Positions 18,101 through 30,100 of a stretch of 64,000 bases of DNA are shown here, piece by piece; within the stretch, counting starts at the first letter, position 1; each line of letters starts with the position of its first letter. The notes below the pieces were generated by a model. That model was not told the origin of the DNA and made no database searches. It saw nothing but the letters and a program-made list of their open reading frames with translations. Source of the stretch: Hydractinia symbiolongicarpus (Eukaryota; Cnidaria; Hydrozoa; Anthoathecata; Hydractiniidae); the NCBI RefSeq assembly GCF_029227915.1, contig NC_079876.1, positions 17,048,001 through 17,112,000 of the forward strand. The letters run 5' to 3'. Position numbers and translations under genes: made by a program.

Positions 18101-21100
18101 TGGGAAAGGCATATCAGTATTTTTGCAAGACGATAAGTTTTTTGTCGTAGTAGGTTCAAAAGGATTGTGGCAGGTTAGTACAGTACTACTTAAATGTAAC
18201 TTTACCTGTAAGCAATAGTTTTCACGAGCTTTCGGTAGTTTAAGAACTTTTGTTCTTATTATTAACCCATATTATTAACCCATATTATTAACCCATGACC
18301 TATTTCTGCTTATTAAACATTATTAAACATTAGAGTTCATGTCTTGCACAAGAATCTTTATTTATATTTATTTATCTTATTCTATTTATTGACAAATCAT
18401 ATTTATACAGGAGGTATATACTTCAACAAACGTAATTTAATTAATATAGTGTCATGGGATGGATCTAAGAATTTAAATAACAAGGCTAAGTTTACACACC
18501 AACAATCATTTAAAAAAAGGAAACATGTTGTACGAAACTTCGAAATTGCATATTTCTTAAACAACAGTAGGAGGCTAAAAAATTGCCATAGTTTATGCTA
18601 AAACAGTAAGAAAACGATGCTAGGAGCTTATTAAAAGTTGTGATGTTTTGTTCCAAAATAACAAGAAAATTTCCCATAGAAGCTTTAAAATCATTATGTT
18701 TCATAAAATGACAAGAAACAATCCTACAAAGTTTAAAATTTTCAGTATTTTTTTCCAGAATGAAAAGAAATATTTTTTCTCAGCTTATCTATCATTGTTT
18801 TTCAAGATTTTTAAGAAGTTTTGATGAGGCCAAAATATATAGGAATAAGACAAAATAAATTTTTACGTTAAAAACCAAAAATTAAAAGCGTGTACATCTT
18901 TAAAGAAACAACACTCTTTCTAGACAGAATGTAAAAATATATTATGTGTCTATTTGCAAAATTAAATCTTTGCAAATTCACTTTTGTACCATTCAAAAAA
19001 TTAATACTAGAAACGATTTATTTGTTAAAATTAATCTTTAAAAAAATTTGTTTTAAACTTTTCTTCTTTTCTCCTTCATCTTTATTACAAGCTTTCTTTA
19101 TAGCTTTTTTACACTTTTTTAAACATTCCGTGAATAATCTCTGCAACCCATTTCTAAATCCACTAATAGCTAGATTAGGATGGTTGACGATGTCAAAATT
19201 GGTCCATTTGTGAAATTAAATCGAATTATCTGAAATTGACCTATTCTTAAAAATTAGTCTTTGCAAAATACACTTTTTTGACCTTGTGAAAATAAGTCTT
19301 TACAAAAATTAATCAAGTTATTGTAACTTCACAAGCATTAATTTTGAATTCCTTTATTCATCTTTTTCTTCGCAATCTTTTCTTCCACATTCATTTTATC
19401 CCTATTAACATATTACTTATTTTAATCTTCATCAGCTTTGATAAAACATTATATTTTGGAAAGATAGAATTTTATAATATATTCATTTTAATTTCAGGTT
19501 TCCACAGTACTTGAAAAGAATAAATGGCATTTTGTTTTGGCAACCTGGAATGCCACAAAGGGATTATTTTTATTTATTGATGGGCCACTTGTTACTTCAT
19601 CTAACGACATTCAACCACTGCAAGCAACAACCCGGGAGAATAGTAATCACATCACAATCGGCAAAGCTAACACAGGAGCTCTCGATACATTTGGAAAATT
19701 TAACATGGAAATGATTGCAGTCTTCAACGCATTTGTCCCTGATGGAAGAGTTTATATGTCTTATTCCTATTCACGTAAGTCTAAAAAATGTATCTGTGTG
19801 AACCTTTGCAAATTTTTGCCTAATTTAATAAAATCTCCAAGCAGGAAGAAAATGCATACAAATTATTAAATTCAGTTCTTTCAATAATTTTGGGTATAAT
19901 AAAAAGCTCTTATACCATCCAATAATTTAATAAAATTATGAAGCAGAAAGAAAATGCATACAAATTATTGCATTCAATTTTTCCAAGTTTATGAAAAATA
20001 AACAATTGCAAAATTTGATTTATATATACTAAGGAAGTTACTATTCCAAATACATTGTCTACTTCTGCATGTTATGTTTTCAGTTGATTTTTTACAAAAA
20101 AAATGGAAGAGCTACATCCAAGTTAGTAATAACACTGTACAAAGCATAAGAATCAAGGTTATCCTTTATATAGATACCTAGCAGATCTTCAAAAGCTATA
20201 TCAAAATTTTTCTTGTGGTTTTGACCATTTTTTTGCTTAGAATATGTAAACTTATAAGCAAAAAAGGTTTTCAGACCATTTTGTATGTCTTTAGCGCCTG
20301 GTCAACAAAATGGTAATATTCGTTATGTCAATGCTCGCTTCATAAACAAAGGAAAAACGGATGTTCGAATATTCCCTGATCGGGGTGTTAAAAGACAAAT
20401 TGGTTATGGTGTTGCTAAAAAATCCTCGACCTTGTTAGAGTTTGTGCTGAGAGAAGGTCCCTTGCCATATGGCATGGATTTCTTGGTGCGCAACAATGAT
20501 TCAAATGTTATTTTGAAATTGAATGACAAAGAGTGGATCCATGTTGATGCAGCTGATGATATTCAAGTTGTTGCTGAAATTACAATCACAGATGGTATTG
20601 TTTGGTTTTGTTTCTTCTATTTCTTATTTGGTTGAATATGTACTTCTTGAATTTAGGGTTTGTCCCTATCCATATTGTTGTTTATATCTGATTAAATACC
20701 GATGCTTGTGTTTACATACTTACTTACTTACTAATATATTTTTATTCCAAGAGTTTTTCGTTCAAGGGTTTAATGTAATGTCTTTACGCCGGCTCATTAT
20801 TAGAATTTAGATTGCAGATGTTGCTTTAATTTTTTTGTTTAGACAAAGTCATAAAAATGGTTTTCTCAACAAAGGGCATTATCCCCAATTTTTACCCAAA
20901 GAATGAGAAAAGACCAGGAACTGAAAAGTTAAATAAATCTGGAAGTGAGTCGTTACAAACTGCAACTCAAAACAAAAATGGAGGACATCAAACAGATCAA
21001 GTTACATCAACGGTGGTGGACGCCATGCTTACTCCGATCAACACAACTATGTTTCCTCCACAGGTGACATCGTCAAACAAGAACACTCCTGTGTCTTCGA

Positions 21101-24100
21101 TAAGTAAACTATTGTTGAAATCAACCAAAACTCCTAGTCTAACAGAAAGTACAAAAAGTATTGAAGAAGCAAAGGCCCCAGCAAGCACAACCACCACTAC
21201 TTCAGCAGCAGCAGCAGCAGAAACCACTACCACTGCTACCACCACATTACCCACTACTACCACCACTACTACTACCACGACAACAACAACAACAACCACT
21301 GCAGTCCCAATTATGACAACTACGTCAACACCTGCTGTAAAACCTGTAGAAACAAGTACTAGTACTCCTCCAGAATCAACAACAACAACGATGAAGACCA
21401 AAACAACAACGACAGAGGTTAAAACAACACCAAATACATCCACTCTGTCCACCACTAAACAAGTTACTGTAGCGCCTGTGATCACAACAACGAAGAAACA
21501 GACTGCATTTGTTACGCATACTATTGAAAAGGTTGTAACTACAGCGGCTCCTGTCACAGAATCAAAAACAAAAAAACCATTGGAGCTGACAACTAAATTT
21601 CCTTCAAGAACAAAGCCGTTACCAGAAAGTGGACTTTCTGATTTAGACAGTGATACATCTAATAAAGACAAAACAGCTGAGGGCAACAAAAGTAGTGGAT
21701 CTAAGAATACCGAAAATGAAGAATGGTCACATTCTCTTACTGAAGTTGGGGACTCTGGCTCGCATAGGCCTGGCGAAGGAAGAACTGACACGTCTAGTTC
21801 AGAGGAAGGGACACAGCCGGATCTTGTTACAGGAACATGTCTTACCTGCAAGCAAGAGAAAATTGTGATATCTTCAGAGAAGAACAATAATGAAAGTGCT
21901 CTGGACAACATGAAAGTTTTAAGCTCTATCCATGGAAATATAAATACGAGTTCAGGTAGTAATGTTACTGATCTGTCAAAGGAAGGGATTAGCTCTACTT
22001 TATCAAAGGAGGAAGGGAAATGGGAACAACAGCATGTAGAAAAGGGAACTGAAGAGAAAGAAACAAGTGATAAAAAACCCGACATTGTGCTTAAACCAGA
22101 AACATCAAATGAGAAAGGCAAGAAACCTGAAACAACCTTGACCCCACCGAAGGACACCAACGTTGACCAAAATTCTAAAGAAGAAAAAAAACCCAGCACC
22201 GGTACCTCAAATCCACAAGTTGGTAAAGAGCAACCACCCCAAGCAACAGGACAAGGTGAATCCTCAAACAAACAAGATAAAAAACCAGTGGTATCTACTA
22301 GTCAGGAATCAAAGGGTTCTCACCAGAACGGTTCTGGATCACAAATCAACAAACCGAGTAAGAAACCAGATGTTTCTGAATTTAAGCCTGTGGTGACAAA
22401 ACCAGGTCAGGAAACATCATCAGGGACATCCACTGGTCAAAATATTTCTCCTACACCTTCTCCCCGTCCTAGTAGCATGCCTGAAGGAACTCCAGCTAGC
22501 ACTACCGAATCAAAGCCTGACAAGGCAGTCTCCAAACCAAACGTACCCGATTCTAAACCGGAACAGGTGGCGACAAAACCAAGTCAGGAAACATCAGCAG
22601 GAACATCCACTGGCCAAAATGTTCCTCCTACACCTTTTCCTCATCCCAGTGACATATCTCCAGTTAGTCAAACGATAAAACCAATCGATTTTCAGACATC
22701 TGTGGCAGAACAAAGCATTCAACCTGGTAATATTCCAGGAACCCCATCCACAACACAGATACCTGTAGTATTACCAGGGCTTCAGACACCCTCGCCTGGA
22801 CCAGGGCAAAGCTTAGTAGCCTCTACTGAACAACCAAAGCTACCACAACCACCAGTGCCTGGACAAGGCATATCTTCTTCCTCTACTTCTGCTGGAGGTT
22901 GGACAGGTTCATCAAGTGTTCAAGTGGGACAAAGTGGAAATACAGGCCAAGGAGGTACTATTTCAATACCTGTGGATGTACTTGGTCAACTTGGAATAGG
23001 AAGTGGATCAAATGTACCATCAGGGCAAGGTCTGCAACCTGGTGGCACATCTCAAACTACCAACACAGGCGGATCAATTCAAATTGGTGCAACACAGGGC
23101 GACAATACAGGCGGGTCAGTTCAAACTGGCAAAACACAGACTGGCACAAACTGGCGGTTTCAAACTGGAGATGCACAGTTAGGAATATCTCAACAAAGTG
23201 GTTGTGTGCAATCTGGTGGGGCGCAGTTGTGTGCTGGAACGCCACCACCTGTCGTTACGACCACAACACCCAAGTTGTTGCAAGAATCATCCACCATAAG
23301 CACCACCACCACTACCACCACAACCACTACGCAAGCACCTACAACAACCACTACCACAACTGCAGCCACAACAACCATCATGGAAAAACGCACAACCAAG
23401 CCTATAACATGGCGCACCTCTCCGATACCAACAACGAGAACTCCACTAAGCACAAAATACATCACAAACCCCTCACCCACCAATAAAGTCTCCACAACAG
23501 TAAGGAAAACGAAGAAGCCTACAAAGTCTAGAGTAACTTATCCGAAACCAGTTATCCCAAGTCGAGCTGGTGGAAACGACTGTCTCAATTTTCCAAATTG
23601 TAATCCTTCGCTAATTGGAGTTAATTCTAATAGCAACGTTGCTGGAGAGATGGGCGTGTCCGTACTTACACCACATCCAAACCCTGGTGGAAATCCAAAT
23701 CAAGCAGACATTTATAACGTTTACCAACAGCTGCCTGGTCAAACGCAAACTCAAGCCATACAAATAGACGAACTTACTAAAATTAATTTTGGTGACATGG
23801 GGAAAAATAATCACAATAATAAACCTGTTGCGGCAACTAAAAACCAGAATGACTGTCTAAATTTTCCAAACTGTAATCCTTCAGTACTTGGAGTTAATTT
23901 TAATGGCAAAGTTGCTGGACAAATGGGCGTAGCCGTACTTACACCGCATTCAAACGGACAACAGTATACTGTACAGAATCATGTTTTTGACGTGAAGAGT
24001 CCAATCGTTGCTGGGGGTGGTTTCAACCAACGTCCTATACCTCCGTATAACCAAAATCAACATTTGCCAAACAACCTACCCACATTGAGTAATATTATAC

Positions 24101-27100
24101 AAGGCGGGCAGCAAGTGGGTTATTTCGGTCAAAATTTTTACCCACAATACACTGCTCAGACACAGCAGTATACACCGCGGTACCAAGGAAACAACTTCGG
24201 TATTCTTGGAAGTCCACAAGTTTTGAATTGGAGAGACGCACATCTTAAGTCGCGGTCTAAAGATGGTAGCGAAGCTGTTATGGACGACGAAATGTTGAAC
24301 TCGATTAAAGATATTTCAAGCGGGAATTTGATTTATACGTCCAATAACGCAAAACTCGATAATATATCACCCGGAAAACTATGGAGAAACTCAATGTTAA
24401 TCACCATTAATAAAGGCTTACCCATCATGACGTCAGCACATTTTGTTACAGGTAGGCCGATACATAAATTCATTTTTTCATGACATTAAAAAAAGTACAA
24501 TCAGAACTTATTAAATGTAATGTGTTTCTTATTCAGTTAGTCACCTTTTTATCTAATAAAATTTTTGTAACATAGTCAGTTTTTCCCATCACGAAATAGG
24601 CAAATAATTATACAATTTTTTAGAATAATGTTTTTTTCTGAAAAGAAGAATTTGAAACATTTTGAATTTAGTGCGCTAAAAAAGATCAAGCAATAATCGG
24701 CGAAACACGTAGCCGACAGAAAACAAAGCTAGTAAAAATGGTGGTCGATAAAAAAATTAAGTTGATTAAAAAAAATTAATCACTTAGATTAAAAAATTAG
24801 TTAATTTTTTTGACCAATAAAATGCATAAACTGAAAATTAGCAAATTATCGAGCATAAATTTGTTTATTCGTTTACTTTTTGGTGTATTTATTTGTTGGT
24901 TTGTTTGTTTGTTCATTTCCTTACTTCGTTTTCTATGTTAGACAAAGAGGAAGACAAAGCGAGAAATCTACCCTCTGCTGGATCAAAAGAAACGTTATCA
25001 GGCTATACTGGAGCTACGCTGTTGTTGAATGACATTGAAAAGGGCGTCATCAAGTCAAAACCTCCTTTGAAAACACACGGCAACATAAGAAAGTGGCAGG
25101 GCGGTTTGAAATTTGATGGAAAAACTGCTTGGGTCAATGCTAATATACTCGATGGTAATGACAAATTTTTACAGTATTATAGTAGCAGTCATTTTAATTT
25201 TTTAAATAACGCCTTACCATTATACTTTTTTCAAGTAACGCCCCACTTATTAAAACGCCTTACTTATTAGAACGCCCTAATTATTTAAACGGCCCAATTA
25301 TTAGAACGTCTCAATTATTAAAACGCCTAAATCTTTTTTCCTTTAAAATATATCTTTATTTCTTGTTTCATTTTCCATCCTTTGCTTTTTCCTGTTATAT
25401 TTATCTTCTTCACTCCTATCATTTTTCATCATTTTTCATCATTTTTCATCATTTTTCATCATTTTTCATCATTTTTCATCATTTTGCATCATTTTTCATC
25501 ATTTTTCATCATTTTTCATCATTCATCACCATTTTTCATCATTTTTCATCATTTTTCATCATTTTTCATCATTTTTCATCATTCATCACCTCCTACGCTG
25601 CTGGTGCTACGTTTAAACACCATTTATGAAAGTCTAAATATTTCACGCTAATTTGGATATAGCGCCCTCTTTAAAAAATACATAGGTTTGAAAATGCAAG
25701 GGGGTAAATTTTAAAAAGTAGCGAGGAGAAGTAATAAATAGTCTGTTTTTTTAATTTTTGATAATAAAAGTATTTCGTCTAGCCTCATCTTCAGAGTCTA
25801 TTGCCTGAAGCCGCTACACCCGGGGCGGATTTCATGGGGACGAGATTGACCTGAAATATGTGATACAAAATACTTAGCAAACGGGCTATGATTAAATGAG
25901 GCAAATGTTTAGTTTGCTTCGCCTCCCCAGATTCGTTTAGTATATTTTTGTATGGTCGTTAGGTAATACCATCATACCAAGTCTGTTAGAGACGTTTAAA
26001 ATTATTTTCTAGTTGCCTACTTGGCGCATCCTTCGTTAGCTACTGATGGCTTTGCAATTGGGTTCAAGCTCATGTTCGACAGCTCGATCGTGAATATCTC
26101 GCTACCGAAATACATCCTTGATTCAGGGGGCACGGATGGACAGGGTGTGAGTGTTTTTATAGACGATGCGAAGATGTTTGTCATCGTGGCTGACAGTAAA
26201 AAAATGTGGCAGGTAGGAATGTATATGCTTTGATAGATGTTTATTTTATTCTCATTGTTTAACCCTTATAACATGGTTTGTGTACAAACTTTCGAAGTGT
26301 GGAAACGTCCTGAATTTACTGTCACCCACTTTGTTTATGTCGAAACTAATCAAACTTTAGGATGACAACTATCTATTGTGTACAACATGGTATAGAATCT
26401 CGCGAAGTGAGGAAAGTCTTAAAGATTGGAGATTCCTGTCATTATTTTTTTGAAAAAAAAACAAAAAAAATTGATCACTTATTTTACGATTTTATTCTAT
26501 TCAATGAGGTTTACATTGGTCTGTGCGTCAAAAGAAAGTTGAAATTTAAGCATTTTTTACGGCCGCGCGTAACTGACTTTGTAAGAAATAACGGCCGCTA
26601 ACACAGACACATTTCATTAACTCGAAAAGGCTTCTTTGTTCAACTTTTGAGTTACCGTTAGAACCACGTGCTAATAAAGCATCGGCAACCTCGTTTCCAA
26701 GGCTCTTTAGATACTTGCCATTATTTAATAGCGAATAAAAACACCGAGAACGAGATTAAAACTTTGCGTTAATTTTTCAGGTGAGCACAACTTTGTATGC
26801 AGACGAATGGATGTACATAATGTTCGGATGGAAACAATCAAAAGGTCTCTACCTCTACATCAACGGAATGAAAAAGGTTGAAGATGCCACACCCACCCAG
26901 AGCACCTCCCCAGATGTTAAATCAAATGACGTCATCATTGGTGCAAATCGGAAACAAGATGTGGATTCTTTTATGTTAATGTACATCGCTGCAATTGATA
27001 TTACCCCGAATTTCCCCGATACGAAAGAACTCTTGGAGTTTTCTCCCCCGGTTTTCAAGCCGGATTTTGTTTTAACGTTCTCTTCATTAAATGGTGACTC

Positions 27101-30100
27101 CGTTCGAAACTATCCTGATTTGAAGGCGCATGGTACAGTGAGGGAGAGCAGGGGAGTGTTACAGTTTGATGGTGTTCATGCATTTTTACATGACACTGGT
27201 AAATTTGCAGGTATTATTATCTGATTTATTATTTTTTTATAACAAACAAATTTGGCGAAGAAACACTAGTACGGAGAGTTCTTTTAAATAAGAATCCATT
27301 TTCCAAGATGGTAAAAATTTTTTATTAAAATATTTGTGAGCGATGTACCTATATAACAAGCAAAAATATTTTATGCACACATTTTTTCGCGATATTTTAT
27401 AAATTTTTTTTCGCGTTTAATTCACACGAAGGTAGATTCTATTGTTGCAATTGCTAATTTTTCTTTTTTCTTTCTTGTACATTTTCTTACTATGATGCCC
27501 AGCTTAGATTCAGGCTGCCCTACATTTACCGTTCTCATTTCCATTTATTTAGACACTTTTATTATGATGCCCAGCTTAGATCCGGCTGGCCTAACATTTA
27601 CCGTAAAGTTCAAGTTCAATCGAAACATGCTTGATGCAAAGGACGAGAAATTCATATTGGACACTGGAGGGTGGCTAGGCCATGGTGTGTCATTGTTCGT
27701 ACATGACAGCCTGCTGACTGCTGTTGTTGGAAGTAAAGGACGCGTCTGGGTGGTATGTAGCTACACAGTTATTGTACCTTCGCCTGCAGGAATTTTTGTC
27801 TCTTCCTCCCATTTCAAAAAACGCAGAAATCCCTCGGAACAAGGGTGCTTTTTTTGGAATGTTTTGTTCCGTATTTACTCAAATGTTTTCATCATCCACA
27901 CCTTACTAAGGGATTGAGTACTAGCTTCGTCTGAAATAATTTAACAAACAAAAGATTCTACCTTGCTCATGGAATTCAGGCTTGTGGTAGCGAAAACAAC
28001 GATATAATCTACTAGCTGTTCTTATAAACACAGTACTCTTTTGTCTCTTGATTTCGAATAACTTATCAACGGTCATTAAAGCGGTACTAAAAAGAGTGAG
28101 CTTTAATATATATTTTTCAGGGAAGGGCAACTGTTAGTGATGTTCGCATGAATGAATGCACATCAATTCGTTTGTTTCTTCTTTCAAAAGTTTTTCAGAA
28201 TTGTCATATTTTTGCATTCATTTATCTCTTTGCTCGATGACCACGCCTTCTTTGCTCGATTGATATTATTTCGTTTATCTTACTCGCCGTTTTATTTATT
28301 AAATTTAGATTGTTTATAGATGTTATGTGTACTTAGCGCGTGTAACATCTCTAAAATGAACCTCTTTAGGAGTGAGTATACAAAAAAGTTCACCCTTGTT
28401 CCCAGGTTTTTTGTCTTTTTGATTTCGCATTAAGAAGGCAAAAAACCCTGGGGACGAGGGTGCCAAAAAGGTGTCATATTTTAAAAGACTTTTAATTCAC
28501 TAAAACTTTTTGATGCATTAATGTATATATTTTTGAAAGCTTATATGATTTTCTATATAAATGGTATAAAAATTATTAAGAAAAATTTGGTTTAATAGAC
28601 ACGGATAAAAAACTTAGCCTTTGCTACAAGTAAGATCTTCTTTACAAAACTACCAAATTCTTATGATTCCTGTTTGCTTTTAACATCAATCTAAAAGTGA
28701 TTTTTAAATTTCAATAGGGCGTTTCGTCTCCAAACTAATACTCAATCGACTAAATATGTCGAAGCGTAGTTCTTGTTGTCAATAATTATTTTTGACATTT
28801 TTGACGGGTTTTTTTTCCACAGGTTCAAACACCTGACTCCTCGTTCACATCATGGTGCTTTGTTTTGATCACGTGGCGTGACGATATGGGATTATATTTG
28901 TATATAAATGGTGCGCTAGTAGCGAAGGAGAAATCTTATAGATATCTTATTCAAGAATACGAACCTTTCGATAGCCTTACTGTTGGTTGCAGTATTCTAA
29001 AAAGTGCTGCAAGTTTCGGTAGATTCCAGTTAGCAATGATTTCGTTTTTTCCTACGTACACAACCATTGATGAGCTGATGAAGTTTTCGCCTCCACTCGT
29101 TTTGAGGCCGACGTTTGATTGGTTCTTTATGCTGCTGCAGAACAATTCAACTCTGACGTCACCACCGTTAAAAGTAAATGGCGACGTAAGATCGAATGAA
29201 AATGGACTAACGTTCGACGGAAGAAGTGGGTGGTTAAATGCTGGTAATTTGCAAGGTAAGTTTAACCAAGCCTCTTTGGTTTTTACCATTCTCGAATTTC
29301 AAAGCGACTTTCTTTATAGTTTGATAAATAACAATTTTTTAAAAATTATACACAGCTAAAGCAACAAATACAATAACAAGCCTTGTATTGATACCTTGCA
29401 CATGCAAACAAAGTGATAGAGAAAGTCACGTGTAACAACAAAGTCACGTGATAAAAGCAAGTCAGGTGTTATGAATATATATTCCACGTACCATTAAACT
29501 GACAGAATATTTACTTCTTAAACTTACATCCGCTGTTACTCCGCCATGTTTTTTTTTGACAGACTCATCGGAGGAAAGCGCGGAAATTGTATGCGAACAC
29601 TACCAGAAAGAGATTACGTGTGAACTGGGTCAAACAATAAAAGTGGCATACGCCAACTACGGGCGCACATCAGAAATTCCATGCCAAGGAAAACGAAAGT
29701 ACATCACGACGAGTTGTAAATCGAAAAAATCTTTAGCAGTCGCAAAGTCACTTTGTAATGGCAAGAGGGCGTGTCGTTTGAAGGCGTTAAATTCTGTGTG
29801 GGGAAATGCTTGCCCGGGCGTCATTAAATATCTAGATATTAGATATCAATGTATTGGTGACATTCAACAAGATGGAAAAGCCCAACATGGAGGTAATTAC
29901 GCTCTCTGTTTATACTTTAACTTTGATTGTGAATAACTTTTTTCTTTTGTAGAGAGGTGAGGTTTGTTTAAAAGAAACACGCTCTTGATACAGGCGTTTG
30001 ATTCATATATCAGGCTCTACATTGGCGTTTTTATTTCAAGTCTTTTTTGGCGTTATGATATTAGAATAATCCTTAATCGGAAATATTTTATTTCTGTTTT

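Noticed and set aside
20997-22271. Long minus-strand ORF (424 aa), Val/Ser/Phe rich
   Set aside because: It is the antisense shadow of Thr/Ser-rich mucin codons of LamG exon 5; poly-Val arises from ACC/ACA runs.
24700-24830. ORF or exon between LamG exons 5 and 6
   Set aside because: AT-rich sequence with stops in all frames; exon 5 joins exon 6 in phase without it.
25363-25651. Phe/His/Ser-repeat ORFs
   Set aside because: Created by the 10-bp ATCATTTTTC array.
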